A stretch of DNA of 64,000 nucleotides from Bacillus sp. ISL-34. GTDB lineage: Bacteria > Bacillota > Bacilli > Bacillales > DSM-1321. The notes beneath the pieces are model-generated. The model did no database searches and had not been told where the DNA came from. It saw only the letters and a program-made list of their open reading frames with translations. Below are positions 8,990 to 18,145 of this stretch, in pieces. Positions within the stretch are counted from its first letter, which is position 1. Each line of letters starts with the position of its first letter. The DNA lies in the NCBI RefSeq assembly GCF_018613325.1, contig NZ_JAGGQJ010000018.1, forward strand, positions 62,001 to 126,000, written 5' to 3'. Made by a program: the position numbers and the translations under genes.

Positions 8990-9574
8990 GTGGTCAAGAG
9001 GATTTTGGTCGTGGAGGATGAATCGATACTTCTGCTTGATATAACGATCATGCTCAAGGATGCAGGCTTTGATGTGGTTGGACATGCCCGTAACGGCGAG
9101 AAGGCAATTGAATTGGCACATGCACTACAGCCGGATCTTGTTTTGATGGATATCAAAATGCCTAAAATGAATGGGCTCAAGGCTAGCGATGTGATATCCA
9201 ATACCTTTAAGATTCCAGTCCTGCTTTTAACCGCATTCAGCCAGCGTGAATATATCGACGAGGCGAAACGCGCGAATATCGTAGGATATCTTGTAAAGCC
9301 AATTACGGAGGCGAATTTGATTCCGGCAGTGGAGATAGCTTTGCTGCAAGCAGCCAATACAAAGAAGTATCAGGAACGAAATGCTCAATTGGATGAAACG
9401 CTCACAAATCGTAAAGTCATTGAAAGAGCAAAAGGAATCATCATGAAAAGGAAGAATGTAACAGAGGAAATCGCCTACAATAAGCTGAGAAGGCTAAGTA
9501 TGGATAAGCAGCTTTCCATGGAGACGGTGGCACGTCTAATCATTGCAAATGATCAAAAACAAGTAAATAGATGA
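8990..9574 (+). CDS. eutV: Response regulator EutV with ANTAR RNA-binding domain
   Basis: This is a 194-residue antiterminator. The receiver domain occupies 1-118 with acidic pocket VVEDE, phosphoacceptor Asp54 (LMDIKMPK), Thr81 and Lys103. A coiled linker leads to a C-terminal ANTAR domain (about 133-187) with the conserved RAKGIIMKRKNVTEEIAYNKLRR core. Phosphorylated EutV dimers bind paired RNA hairpins and prevent a terminator from forming. A GTG at 8990 is preferred because AGGTGG lies five bases upstream; the first in-frame GTG at 8981 overlaps that site. It directly follows the eutW stop, and its own stop codon sits inside the first hairpin of the candidate target leader. Confidence 0.9.
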   Translation: MVKRILVVEDESILLLDITIMLKDAGFDVVGHARNGEKAIELAHALQPDLVLMDIKMPKMNGLKASDVISNTFKIPVLLLTAFSQREYIDEAKRANIVGYLVKPITEANLIPAVEIALLQAANTKKYQERNAQLDETLTNRKVIERAKGIIMKRKNVTEEIAYNKLRRLSMDKQLSMETVARLIIANDQKQVNR

Positions 9575-9660
9575 AGCAATGGCGCTTTGATGGACCAAAT
9601 TGGTTGTAGGCAGGCAGTTCTGCCGAAAAACCTAAGTTTGGGCTATAAGAGGCGTCTTTT
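9572..9660 (+). promoter_or_regulatory. Candidate ANTAR/EutV antitermination leader of eutHABC
   Basis: The first hairpin has stem AAGC/GCTT (extendable by two G-U pairs) and hexaloop AATGGC (9578-9583), which carries the A at position 1 and G at position 4 expected of ANTAR targets. The second hairpin has the perfect 5-bp stem GGCAG/CTGCC around hexaloop GCAGTT (9614-9619): G4 is kept, but position 1 is G instead of A. A weak hairpin and a run of T (TCTTTTTTATA, 9654-9664) follow, about 60 bases before eutH. The terminator helix is not convincing by eye, so the assignment rests on the first loop, the tandem arrangement and the position between eutV and eutH. Confidence 0.55.
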
Positions 9661-9718
9661 TTATACCCTTTTTTAAAGTCGATAGGCCAAATCAAATCGG
9701 AATTCAGGGGGAATATGT

Positions 9719-10990
9719 ATGGAGATGGTAGGTAAATTCGTTATTTATATCATTATGGTGTGTGCCGTTGTCGGTGCTATTGCATCGATTAAAGACAGTG
9801 AACGAGGCTTGGGCAAACAATTCATGGAAGGTTTGCATACCGTTGGCCATATATTCATCCCGGCAGCTGGAATCATGGCCTCGATCCCTTATTTATCATG
9901 GTTCATCGATACAGTATGCGGCCCGGTCTTTGCTGCGATCGGTGCAGATCCCGCCCTTGCCGCAACAACGATTTTGGCAACGGATATGGGGGGCTACCAA
10001 TTAGCGGCCGAGCTGCAGGAATCATATGAAGGCTGGATCATGGCGATGATTGTCGGCTTTATGTCTGGGGCAACGATTGTATTCTCGATTCCAATGGGGC
10101 TTGCGATGCTGGAGAAGCGTGATCATAAATACATGGCACTTGGTGTCATGTCAGGAATCCTGACGATTCCGATTGGCGCTTTTATCTCAAGTGTGCTGGT
10201 GGTGGCAACGAATTCGAAAATCCGCGAAGTGATTTCCACGAATGCGGATTCTACATACGAATTCGCGTTAAGCTATTTGAAAATTGCCCTGAATCTTTCC
10301 CCACTTCTTATTTTTGTGGTATTGCTCGCATTGGGTCTTTATTTTCTGCCGGATTTGATGATTAAAGGTTTCATGTGGTTTGGGAAAATATTGGATGCAG
10401 CAATTAAACTTGTACTCGTCTTTTCGATCGTGGAAATTTTCACCGGACTGTTTTCCAATGTATTTGGTGCTTGGGGGTTCCATCCGATCATGGCCGATAA
10501 GGCAGACCAATTTCGTGCCCTCGAAACGGCCGGCTATATCGGGATAATGCTGGCGGGTGCTTTTCCAATGATTTACCTGATTCAAAAATATGCAGGCAAG
10601 CCGCTTGAAGCGATGGGCGGCAAAATCGGGTTGAGCAAAGCGGGGAGTGCAGGGATATTAGCAACGGTAGCCAATATATTAGCGATGTTCAAACTGGTTA
10701 AAGATATGCCGCCGAAGGATAAGGTCATAAACATTTCCTTTGCTGTGTGTGCGGCCTTCCTATTAGGCGATCATTTATCGTTCACAGCCAACTTTCAGCC
10801 CTCCTTAATATTGCCGATCATTGTCGGTAAGCTATCTGCCGGAGCGATTGGAATCGGTCTTGCTTACTGGCTGTCCGTTCCGAAAGCTTTGGAATTGGAG
10901 GAAAAGGATCGTGCAGCAGGAGTTATCGGCGTAAATGAATATAAAACGAAAAACGAGGAAGAAAACAGCAATGAAATCCAAGTGGTGTAA
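9719..10990 (+). CDS. eutH: Ethanolamine permease EutH
   Basis: This 423-residue integral membrane protein has about ten to eleven hydrophobic segments and a polar C-terminal tail. It carries features of the EutH family: a segment with FIPAAGIMASIPYLSWF near residue 45, ILATDMGGYQLA, and later FLLGDHLSFTANFQPSL. EutH moves ethanolamine into the cell, which matters when the substrate is scarce or protonated. It is the first gene after the antitermination leader and is nine to eighteen bases ahead of eutA, so the four structural genes form one transcript. The start has a CAGGGGGA site. Confidence 0.92.
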   Translation: MEMVGKFVIYIIMVCAVVGAIASIKDSERGLGKQFMEGLHTVGHIFIPAAGIMASIPYLSWFIDTVCGPVFAAIGADPALAATTILATDMGGYQLAAELQESYEGWIMAMIVGFMSGATIVFSIPMGLAMLEKRDHKYMALGVMSGILTIPIGAFISSVLVVATNSKIREVISTNADSTYEFALSYLKIALNLSPLLIFVVLLALGLYFLPDLMIKGFMWFGKILDAAIKLVLVFSIVEIFTGLFSNVFGAWGFHPIMADKADQFRALETAGYIGIMLAGAFPMIYLIQKYAGKPLEAMGGKIGLSKAGSAGILATVANILAMFKLVKDMPPKDKVINISFAVCAAFLLGDHLSFTANFQPSLILPIIVGKLSAGAIGIGLAYWLSVPKALELEEKDRAAGVIGVNEYKTKNEEENSNEIQVV

Positions 10991-11008
10991 AACTGGGGTG
11001 TGATTTTA

Positions 11009-12415
11009 ATGAATGAACAGGTGGAACGAATCATCAGTGCAGGAATTGATATTGGCACCAGTACGACGAAACTTGTTATCAGCGAGCTTTCGCTTAGGAA
11101 TGTGGCGGGTGGCGGGCAGGTGCCAAAAATCGAAATTACCGATAAGGAAATTCTGTATCGAAGTCCCATTTTCAGGACCCCGCTTTTATCCGAGACGGTA
11201 ATTGATATACCTGCTGTACAAAGAATGGTGGAAAGTGAATACCATCAAGCCGGGATCACGATCGAAAACATACAAACAGGGGCTGTCATCATCACGGGGG
11301 AAACGGCAACCAAACAAAATGCAGAAGAAATGGTATACCGGTTATCTAAAGCGGCGGGGGAATTCCTTGTAGCGGCAGCCGGTCCGGATTTGGAGGGAAT
11401 CATTGCCGCCAAGGGATCCGGCGCCTATCAACATTCCATTAAGACACGACAGACTGTGGCGAACATAGACATTGGCGGGGGAACGGCGAATATCGCCGTA
11501 TACCGTTCTGGCATGCTTTGCGGAACTTGCACACTGCATATAGGAGGCCGCTTGGTGGAGTGGGAGGGAACGAAAGTGAAGGTTGCTCCTTCAATAGGGA
11601 AATGGCTGAAATCAAAGGGGTTCTCTCCTTTGAATGGTGATGGGGCAATCATCGCAAATGAAATGGCGAAGGTGCTTTCGAGGTTTTTGGCTGGTTCATT
11701 CACAAAAGAAGATGAACTTCTATTAGTGGGGAAGGAGCCATCTTGGACAGGACGAATCGATGTGTTGATGTTCTCGGGTGGTGTCAGTGATTGCATCTAT
11801 CATGAAGAACGGGAAGACAAAACCTTCCAGGATATCGGCATGATGCTTGCCGCCTCCATTAAGGAAAATGAAGAATTGGCTGCATGGGAGTGGGAACAAC
11901 CCGTTGAAACGGTTCGCGCTACTGTCCTTGGAGCAGGCGCACATACAACTGAAATCAGCGGAGCTACTATTGAAGTGAATGATTCCCATCTGCCCGTTCG
12001 TAATATCCCGGTCTATCGGGTCGATTTTCATGGCGTGCTTGATGATGTAACCGCAAGAATGGCACAAGCTGTTCAGGATGCGATCACGATATACGATCCC
12101 CTGCAGGAGGGCTTGAATTTTGCGTTTTATTTAACGAATTTACCTTATCAATCATTTCGGGACATTCAACAGCTCGCAGTCGCTTTTACCGAGGCTTTGA
12201 TGCAAAAACCTAATCGGCAGCAGCCTCTGATCATTGTCATGGATCGTGATTATGGGAAGGCACTTGGTCAAACCATTCTAGTGAATCAACCGGATTTGCC
12301 GGTCATCTGCATTGATCAGACAGAAGTGGAACATGGTGATTATTTGGATATAGGAAGGCTGCTGCGGACAGGGGTCGTTCCGGTTGTAGTAAAAACGCTA
12401 ACCTTTCACAGTTAG
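11009..12415 (+). CDS. eutA: Ethanolamine ammonia-lyase reactivating factor EutA
   Basis: This 468-residue protein has an actin/Hsp70-type ATPase fold. The phosphate-1 motif is GIDIGTSTTKLV near the N-terminus and the second phosphate motif is NIDIGGGTANIAVY around residue 150. Later glycine-rich loops (MFSGGVSD, VLGAGAHTTE) complete the nucleotide site. EutA exchanges damaged cobalamin for fresh adenosylcobalamin in EutBC, driven by ATP. The ATG at 11009 was chosen because GGGGTG lies eight bases ahead; a GTG at 11000 overlaps this site. It sits between eutH and eutB in the usual order. Confidence 0.92.
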   Translation: MNEQVERIISAGIDIGTSTTKLVISELSLRNVAGGGQVPKIEITDKEILYRSPIFRTPLLSETVIDIPAVQRMVESEYHQAGITIENIQTGAVIITGETATKQNAEEMVYRLSKAAGEFLVAAAGPDLEGIIAAKGSGAYQHSIKTRQTVANIDIGGGTANIAVYRSGMLCGTCTLHIGGRLVEWEGTKVKVAPSIGKWLKSKGFSPLNGDGAIIANEMAKVLSRFLAGSFTKEDELLLVGKEPSWTGRIDVLMFSGGVSDCIYHEEREDKTFQDIGMMLAASIKENEELAAWEWEQPVETVRATVLGAGAHTTEISGATIEVNDSHLPVRNIPVYRVDFHGVLDDVTARMAQAVQDAITIYDPLQEGLNFAFYLTNLPYQSFRDIQQLAVAFTEALMQKPNRQQPLIIVMDRDYGKALGQTILVNQPDLPVICIDQTEVEHGDYLDIGRLLRTGVVPVVVKTLTFHS

Positions 12416-12433
12416 GAAAAGGAGGATTATACG

Positions 12434-13798
12434 ATGAAATTATCCACTCAATACTTTGGGGGAATCCATCAATTCAAATCATTGAAAGAAGTCCTGGCAA
12501 AAGCGAATGAAGAAAAATCAGGAGATAGGCTTGCGGGAATTGCAGCGGATTCGGTTCAAGAACGGATTGCGGCAAAAGCGGTGCTTAGTGAATTGACCTT
12601 GGCGGACATTAGGAACAACCCCCTGCTCTCCCCGGAAGAGGATGAGGTGTCGCGGATCATAGATGGTCTCGTCAATGGAACCATCTATCAATCTGTGAAG
12701 AATTGGAGCGTTGCCGAGCTGCGTGAATATATTTTGAGTGACGAAACGACCGGTGAGGATTTAATGCGATTAAGCAGGGGATTGAATAGTGAAATGATTG
12801 CTGCGGCAGCCAAGTTAATGTCGAACCTCGACCTTATCCATGCAGCCAATAAAATCGAAGTGCTCACCAAGAATAATAGCACGATCGGATACAAAGGAAC
12901 GCTTGCCTCGCGTCTTCAGCCTAACCACCCGACTGACAATGTGGAAGGCATGCTGGCTTCATTAAAAGAAGGCCTCTCCTATGGAATCGGGGATGCACTC
13001 ATTGGAATCAACCCTGTCGATGATTCAGTCGAAAGCGTAAAGCGGCTGCTTCATGCGACACAGGATGTCATCCAGAAATGGAACATCCCGACCCAAAATT
13101 GTGTGCTTGCACATGTGACCACGCAAATTAAGGCCGTACAGCAGGGTGCGCCTGCTGATATGATCTTTCAAAGCATCGCCGGAACGGAAACGGCCAATCG
13201 TTCTTTTGGAATTAACGTTCAATTGCTCGAAGAAGCTAAAGAGGTCGTGAAGGCCTATGGGACCGGCACAGGCCCGCAGCATCTTTATTTTGAAACGGGG
13301 CAAGGCTCCGAGTTATCGGCTGAAGCGCATTTCGGAATCGATCAGGTGACGCTTGAAGCCAGGAACTATGGATTTGCCCGCTATTTTGATCCGTACATTG
13401 TCAATACGGTCGTCGGATTCATCGGACCTGAATATCTATATAACAGCAAGCAGGTCATCCGCGCCGGGCTAGAAGATCATTTCATGGGAAAAATGCATGG
13501 ACTGCCGATGGGTGTGGATATTTGCTATACGAATCATATGAAGGCGGATCAAAATGATATCGAGGACTTGGGTGTACTTTTAACGGCCGCTGGGGTGAAT
13601 TTCATCATCGCAACTCCGATGGGGGATGACTGCATGTTAAACTATCAGTCTTTGAGTTACCACGATATAGCGACTTTGAGGCAAACGATGGATAAGCGGC
13701 CTGCCCCGTTATATGAAGCTTGGCTGGAGAAGATGGGGATTATGGAGAATGGAAAATTAACGAAGCGTGCCGGTGATCCGACTATATTTAACCATTAG
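12434..13798 (+). CDS. eutB: Ethanolamine ammonia-lyase heavy chain EutB
   Basis: This 454-residue protein is practically the same length as the enterobacterial heavy chain. It forms the TIM-barrel catalytic subunit that, with EutC and adenosylcobalamin, converts ethanolamine to acetaldehyde and ammonia. Family signatures seen include LASRLQPNHPTDNVEGM, the ALIGINPVDDS strand, YFETGQGSELSAEAH and LPMGVDICYTNHM. A strong AAAAGGAGG site precedes the ATG, and eutC follows within about a dozen bases. No frameshift or missing catalytic region is seen. Confidence 0.95.
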   Translation: MKLSTQYFGGIHQFKSLKEVLAKANEEKSGDRLAGIAADSVQERIAAKAVLSELTLADIRNNPLLSPEEDEVSRIIDGLVNGTIYQSVKNWSVAELREYILSDETTGEDLMRLSRGLNSEMIAAAAKLMSNLDLIHAANKIEVLTKNNSTIGYKGTLASRLQPNHPTDNVEGMLASLKEGLSYGIGDALIGINPVDDSVESVKRLLHATQDVIQKWNIPTQNCVLAHVTTQIKAVQQGAPADMIFQSIAGTETANRSFGINVQLLEEAKEVVKAYGTGTGPQHLYFETGQGSELSAEAHFGIDQVTLEARNYGFARYFDPYIVNTVVGFIGPEYLYNSKQVIRAGLEDHFMGKMHGLPMGVDICYTNHMKADQNDIEDLGVLLTAAGVNFIIATPMGDDCMLNYQSLSYHDIATLRQTMDKRPAPLYEAWLEKMGIMENGKLTKRAGDPTIFNH

Positions 13799-13809
13799 GA
13801 GTGGATGAT

Positions 13810-14556
13810 ATGGGAATGAATAAAAAGGAAGATTTGGATGCCTTGATAGCGAAAACCCCTGCGCGGATAGGGGTAGGCAGGTCAGGGACCCGGCCGAAAA
13901 CGGATTCTTGGCTGAAATTCCGTTTTGACCATGCGGCGGCCGTCGATGCTGTATATGGTGAAGTCAGTGATATTCTTTTGAAACGCTTGGAGTTATTCAA
14001 GGTGAAAACGAAGGCCGATGATAAGGAAGTCTATTTACGGCGTCCGGATTATGGCAGGAGGCTTTCGGATGAAGCTAAGCGGGTGATAGAAGCCAAATGC
14101 ATAAAGGCCCCAACGGTTCAAATCATCATTTCCGATGGCTTAAGTGCCAAGGCGATCGAAGAAAATGTGGAGGACGTCTATTTATCTTTCAAACAATCTT
14201 TGGTGGTGGCAGGTCTTGATACAGGTACACCTTTTTATATTGAAAAGGGCAGGGTTGCCGTGATGGATGATATCGGTGAAATCCTTGGACCTGAGGTCAT
14301 TGTCCTGCTGATCGGTGAACGGCCTGGTCTAGTCAGTGCTGAATCATTGAGTGCTTATATTTGCTATAAACCACGTTTGGGCATGATTGAAGCAGAAAGG
14401 ATGGTCATTTCCAACATCCATAAAGGAGGGATTCCCCCAGTTGAAGCTGGGGCACATCTTGGCACGGTCATTCAAAAGATCCTCAAATACCAAGCGAGCG
14501 GCATGTCCCTCGTGAAGAAAGAACATGAAGAAGAAAATCGTGAAAAACTCGGTTGA
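13810..14556 (+). CDS. eutC: Ethanolamine ammonia-lyase light chain EutC
   Basis: This 248-residue small subunit completes the cobalamin-binding face of the enzyme. The N-terminal motif TPARIGVGRSGTRPKT and the following LKFRFDHAAAVDAV are diagnostic, as is IISDGLSAKAIEEN in the middle. It is shorter than the roughly 295-residue enterobacterial protein, lacking the N-terminal extension linked there to microcompartment targeting, which fits the absence of shell genes. ATG 13810 with AGGAGTGG upstream is preferred over GTG 13801. It is the last gene of the eut operon, and a terminator hairpin starts at 14571. Confidence 0.93.
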   Translation: MGMNKKEDLDALIAKTPARIGVGRSGTRPKTDSWLKFRFDHAAAVDAVYGEVSDILLKRLELFKVKTKADDKEVYLRRPDYGRRLSDEAKRVIEAKCIKAPTVQIIISDGLSAKAIEENVEDVYLSFKQSLVVAGLDTGTPFYIEKGRVAVMDDIGEILGPEVIVLLIGERPGLVSAESLSAYICYKPRLGMIEAERMVISNIHKGGIPPVEAGAHLGTVIQKILKYQASGMSLVKKEHEEENREKLG

Positions 14557-14569
14557 AAAAATAAAAATG

Positions 14570-14823
14570 GAGGAGCGAATCGCTCCTCTTTAGTTTGTCG
14601 GCAAAAAGGGGGTTCGGGATGGTCCCATTACGGACTATGATTAAGACTAGGTCGTTGATTTCCTCTCCAGGCACTCGCTTTCCGCGGGCGTTCCTGAACG
14701 GTCTCATCCCGTACCATGATTTTAATACAAGACCAGATTATCCTTAATGTTTTTTAAATAAAAAACTGCAGGCAAACTCGCTACATTCGAATTTGTCTAC
14801 ATTCTTGGGAGCAGGGTCGCTCC
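14570..14823. repeat. Repeat element, locus B, flanked by two terminator hairpins
   Basis: Directly after eutC a perfect hairpin (AGGAGCGA/TCGCTCCT, 14571-14587) is followed by TAGTTTGTCGGCAAAAAGGGGG. The right end reads AATTTGTCTACATTC and is followed by a second hairpin of related sequence (GGAGC..GCTCC, 14808-14823) that touches the DUF4261 stop codon. Inside are a 41-bp fragment of the GC-rich core and a stretch near 14707-14760 that closely matches 415-463 of locus A (ACCATGATTTTAA.ACAAGA.., ATTATCCTTAATG). The middle is shorter than in A, so this copy has an internal deletion. Confidence 0.65.
14652..14692. repeat. Truncated GC-rich repeat core in locus B
   Basis: CGTTGATTTCC.CTCCAGGCACTCGC and the following TTTCCGCGGGCG match the start of the core at 581 and the end of the inverted copy at 51393. 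The rest of the core is missing. Confidence 0.7.
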
Positions 14824-15549
14824 TTATTTACTTGTCCCTAAATTCCACAATCCAAACGGGTTATAGAAGGGATGGCCTTCTTCATATCTAAAGTCCTGAA
14901 GGCCCGTCAATATAAAGTCGGGTGCATCTTGTTGAATGCTAAAGGTTTCGCCATTCTTAAAGAGAGGCCGTTCACCTACATGGTAATAATTAAATGTGTT
15001 AAGCAGAGCAGCCGCCTCTTTCGGACTCATTGTGTTAAGTGTCACGGCATCCGGAAGACCAAAAGCTTTCATTCCGAATGAACAATAATAGTCTTCCTCT
15101 CCGATGATCGTGACAAAATGGGCATATACCGAGAGAATATCAGGGCTATGATGAAGATGCAGCCAAGCTTCCTTTGAATGGGCAATTCCAGACGTTTCTA
15201 TCTTCACTGCCATTCCGCCTGCCCTTAGGATCGCTGCCCCGGCATCGATCAACTCGATAACAGTTCCGGTATCGGACACATCGGCTATTATATAAACGGT
15301 AAAGGTATGGTCATTGATTTCCTCTAATGCTCTCGCTGAAAAGGCGTCTTTACTGGCGTAAGAAAAGCTCTCTTTTAAAGTGGGTTCATAATCATGGATC
15401 TCCGCCTGAAAAGTAATGTTTTCATCACTGTTATGAAAAACATTCCCGGCTAACAGATACCCTTCGCTTTGGGAAGCGACCGTTTGAATCAATTCTGTCC
15501 GGTCCTTCCATTTACCGGGTATCCCGATGATGATTTGGTTGTCCTTCAT
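14824..15549 (-). CDS. DUF4261-domain protein
   Basis: This 241-residue soluble protein has no signal peptide. The C-terminal part with QQDAPDFILTGLQDFRYE and HPFYNPFGLWNL matches the conserved end of DUF4261 proteins, which are found across bacteria and have no proven function. The central part shows alternating strands and helices, and no catalytic motif stands out. It is transcribed alone toward the eut terminator, and its stop codon abuts the right hairpin of repeat locus B. The start ATG has a GGAGAGATGATCC-type site. Confidence 0.7.
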   Translation of the reverse strand: MKDNQIIIGIPGKWKDRTELIQTVASQSEGYLLAGNVFHNSDENITFQAEIHDYEPTLKESFSYASKDAFSARALEEINDHTFTVYIIADVSDTGTVIELIDAGAAILRAGGMAVKIETSGIAHSKEAWLHLHHSPDILSVYAHFVTIIGEEDYYCSFGMKAFGLPDAVTLNTMSPKEAAALLNTFNYYHVGERPLFKNGETFSIQQDAPDFILTGLQDFRYEEGHPFYNPFGLWNLGTSK

Positions 15550-15664
15550 GGATCATCTCTCCTTTCACATCACTTCATACTATACCACTGCTGATGTTTT
15601 CCATAGTAATTCATAAAAAATAGTGCCAAGCTCCGATAAATGCCAGTGAGGGATGTGCAGGACT

Positions 15665-15693
15665 TTTTCAAAATTATACAATTGATGTATAAT
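15665..15693 (+). promoter_or_regulatory. Possible sigma-A promoter of yeeI
   Basis: TTTTCA, a 17-base spacer and TATAAT lie about 115 bases before the yeeI start. The -35 box is weak. Confidence 0.4.
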
Positions 15694-15809
15694 ATAATCT
15701 AGTAAACGTATAGCCTATCTTCATAGGAATTCCCCTGGTTGGTTTTCTCATAGGGCCGTATCTTAATAATCTATTCGTATATATCAATGATGAAAGAGAG
15801 TGGAATATA

Positions 15810-16529
15810 ATGGGTCGTAAGTGGAATAACATTAAAGAAAAAAAAGCGTCAAAAGATGCTAATACTAGTCGGATTTATGCTAAGTTCGGACGGGAAATAT
15901 ATGTGGTGGCAAAACAAGGCGAACCAGATCCGGAATCCAATCAGGCATTAAGGGTCGTACTTGAGCGTGCGAAAACGTACAATGTCCCAAGAGCGATCAT
16001 TGACCGTGCGATTGAAAAAGCCAAAGGCGGTTCTGAAGAAAACTATGACGAACTTCGTTATGAAGGATTCGGTCCAAATGGATCGATGGTCATCGTGGAT
16101 GCATTGACAAACAACGTGAACCGGACGGCATCCGATGTACGTGCCGCATTTGGGAAAAATGGCGGGAATATGGGTGTCAGCGGATCTGTTGCTTATATGT
16201 TCGATGCAACGGCTGTCATCGGGATTGAAGGTAAAACGGCTGATGATGTTCTTGAACTGTTAATGGAAGCGGATGTTGATGTACGTGACATCATTGAAGA
16301 AGAAGAAAGTGTCATCGTTTATGCTGAACCTGAACAATTCCATGCTGTACAACAAGCATTCAAGGATGCAGGGATCAGCGATTTTACAGTGGCGGAGCTG
16401 ACGATGCTTGCCCAAAATGACCTAACCCTTCCAGAAGACGCACAAGCACAATTCGAAAAGATGATTGATGCATTGGAAGATTTGGAAGATGTTCAACAAG
16501 TTTATCATAATGTAGATCTTGGTGAATGA
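15810..16529 (+). CDS. yeeI: YebC/PmpR-family protein YeeI
   Basis: This 239-residue protein begins [17 protein letters not shown], the start typical of the YeeI/YeeN branch of the YebC/TACO1 family. The three-domain layout is intact: an N-terminal helical bundle with [17 protein letters not shown], then two alpha/beta domains containing [11 protein letters not shown] and [11 protein letters not shown]. Members bind the ribosome or nucleic acid; older annotation calls them transcriptional regulators, while newer work links the family to translation through difficult proline stretches. It stands alone with its own promoter and a terminator just downstream. Confidence 0.9.
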   Translation: MGRKWNNIKEKKASKDANTSRIYAKFGREIYVVAKQGEPDPESNQALRVVLERAKTYNVPRAIIDRAIEKAKGGSEENYDELRYEGFGPNGSMVIVDALTNNVNRTASDVRAAFGKNGGNMGVSGSVAYMFDATAVIGIEGKTADDVLELLMEADVDVRDIIEEEESVIVYAEPEQFHAVQQAFKDAGISDFTVAELTMLAQNDLTLPEDAQAQFEKMIDALEDLEDVQQVYHNVDLGE

Positions 16530-16536
16530 AAAAACG

Positions 16537-16578
16537 AGCAGACCTTTGCTATATGATCAAAGGTCTGCTTATTTTATT
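16537..16578 (+). terminator. Terminator of yeeI
   Basis: AGCAGACCTTTG pairs with CAAAGGTCTGCT and is followed by TATTTTATTT. Confidence 0.85.
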
Positions 16579-16586
16579 TGAATGCA

Positions 16587-16623
16587 AAAGAGCCTGTTTA
16601 CGGATCACAAAACAGGCTCTTTC
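16587..16623 (-). terminator. Terminator of pdaC
   Basis: AAAGAGCCTGTTT pairs with AAACAGGCTCTTT. On the minus strand the stem ends in CTTTTGC, serving the converging pdaC gene. Confidence 0.8.
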
Positions 16624-16630
16624 CTTTGGA

Positions 16631-18037
16631 TTATTCATTTATGGTGATTCCGGAAATTTCACGGTCTTTCTTTACCTTTTCCAATTCCGAAATGGTGACC
16701 AGTTGATAGCCTTGGTCATGCAGTTGTTTGATGATCTTTCCTGCAGCCTGGGCGCTAGTTTGATAGATATCATGCATTAAAATGATACTGCCATCTCTGG
16801 CTTTGCTCATCACTTTGTTTACGATTTTCTTTTCATTACGTTCTTTCCAATCTTCGGGATCGACATCCCAAAGTGTGACTTTCATATCCTCCATGTATTC
16901 ACGCACATTATTGTTAATCGCTCCATATGGGGGACGGACGAGATTTGGCTCATCACCTGTAGCTTTTTCTACTGCGTCTTGGGTCTTTTCGATTTGACTT
17001 TTGATTTTGCTCTTGCTTAAGCGCGTCAGCTGCGGATGATCCCATGAATGGTTGCCAATCTCATTTCCTTGCTGCAGCATTTTTTGCAGAACTTCCGGAT
17101 AGTGCTGTACGCGGCTTCCAAGCACGAAAAACGTCGCGTGTCCATCATACTTGTTCAGGTCTTCAAGTATGGACATGGTATGACTTGGATGCGGCCCGTC
17201 ATCGAACGTCAAGGCAATGACCTTTTTTGAAGGGTCGATCCATTCATTTTGCACAGGCAGTTTGGCGACGATATGTTTCGGCTGCCATTCCTTTACACGA
17301 TCCTCATTCAAATCTTGACTTTGATATGAATCTAGCAAACTATCTTTAAAAAGTTCCTTCTTGATGGCTATTGTATGGGTCTTGGTTGAATCATCAGTCT
17401 TGACGTAGAATACAAGCGTATTTTTCAAGACTGAAAAAGAATTGAAGTTGGCTGCCTTCAGTTTGTTTTCCTTTTTAATGAGACTGTTTGAAATGCCTTC
17501 TTCTTCCTTCTCCGTTAACTCTTCAAAAACGATATCGGATAAAACGGATAAATAATCAGTATCCGTGGCAAAGATGTCTTCTATAGAGAGCTTTTGCTGA
17601 GATGGAATATCATAAGTGAAGATCTGGGAACCAGACTGTTTCTTTCCTTCCACTTGCTCATATTTATCGAAGGAAATCGTAATCGTCTGTTTGCTGAAAT
17701 GGAGGATCGTATAGGTGAGGTTAAGCTCGGAAGCTTTTCCGTCGGATGCTTTCCATTTCTTTTCATAATCCTTAATTTCTTTCTTTATGTAGGCTTCTAG
17801 CTGCTTGTCGATATTTTCCAAATGCAGAACGGGCCTGCTGGCTGAATATCCGCCTTTCGTATTATCTTTCACATACGTTTGAATATCAGCTTCTGGGTAA
17901 TTTTTATCAGGTGTATAGGCCGAAACGGTTCTCTTCTTATCAAAAGCAAGGCTTTTGATGGCTAACCCCATCGTTCCCACAGCAGCTGTAAGACAAAATA
18001 GAAAAATAAAGACTTTTTTATAATTTAATTTCCTCAT
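16631..18037 (-). CDS. pdaC: Peptidoglycan N-acetylmuramic acid deacetylase PdaC
   Basis: This 468-residue protein matches B. subtilis PdaC in length. An N-terminal membrane anchor (about 8-28) leads to a DUF4163/DUF3298 region that is shared with RsiV, and then to a C-terminal NodB polysaccharide deacetylase domain. The catalytic motifs are ALTFDDGPHPSHT, the metal-binding GNHSWDHP, RPPYGA and WDVDPEDW, all intact. PdaC deacetylates muropeptide sugars outside the cell and lowers sensitivity to lysozyme. The ATG at 18037 has GAGGTGG about nine bases upstream. It lies back to back with sigV, and its promoter carries the same ECF signature as that of sigV. Confidence 0.9.
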   Translation of the reverse strand: MRKLNYKKVFIFLFCLTAAVGTMGLAIKSLAFDKKRTVSAYTPDKNYPEADIQTYVKDNTKGGYSASRPVLHLENIDKQLEAYIKKEIKDYEKKWKASDGKASELNLTYTILHFSKQTITISFDKYEQVEGKKQSGSQIFTYDIPSQQKLSIEDIFATDTDYLSVLSDIVFEELTEKEEEGISNSLIKKENKLKAANFNSFSVLKNTLVFYVKTDDSTKTHTIAIKKELFKDSLLDSYQSQDLNEDRVKEWQPKHIVAKLPVQNEWIDPSKKVIALTFDDGPHPSHTMSILEDLNKYDGHATFFVLGSRVQHYPEVLQKMLQQGNEIGNHSWDHPQLTRLSKSKIKSQIEKTQDAVEKATGDEPNLVRPPYGAINNNVREYMEDMKVTLWDVDPEDWKERNEKKIVNKVMSKARDGSIILMHDIYQTSAQAAGKIIKQLHDQGYQLVTISELEKVKKDREISGITINE

Positions 18038-18072
18038 GATGCACTCCACCTCGATAATCATTCTACTATATA

Positions 18073-18097
18073 GACGCGCCAAAAGCCTTAAAAGTTT
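18073..18097 (-). promoter_or_regulatory. ECF (SigV-type) promoter of pdaC
   Basis: On the minus strand, CAAACTTTTA is followed so that AAAC and CGTC are exactly 17 bases apart, and CGTC continues as CGTCTAT. It lies about 35 bases before the pdaC start and mirrors the sigV promoter in both boxes and spacing. Confidence 0.75.
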
Positions 18098-18145
18098 GTA
18101 AAAAATTTCATTTTTTTATATTTATATATTTCCTTGTTCATTTTC

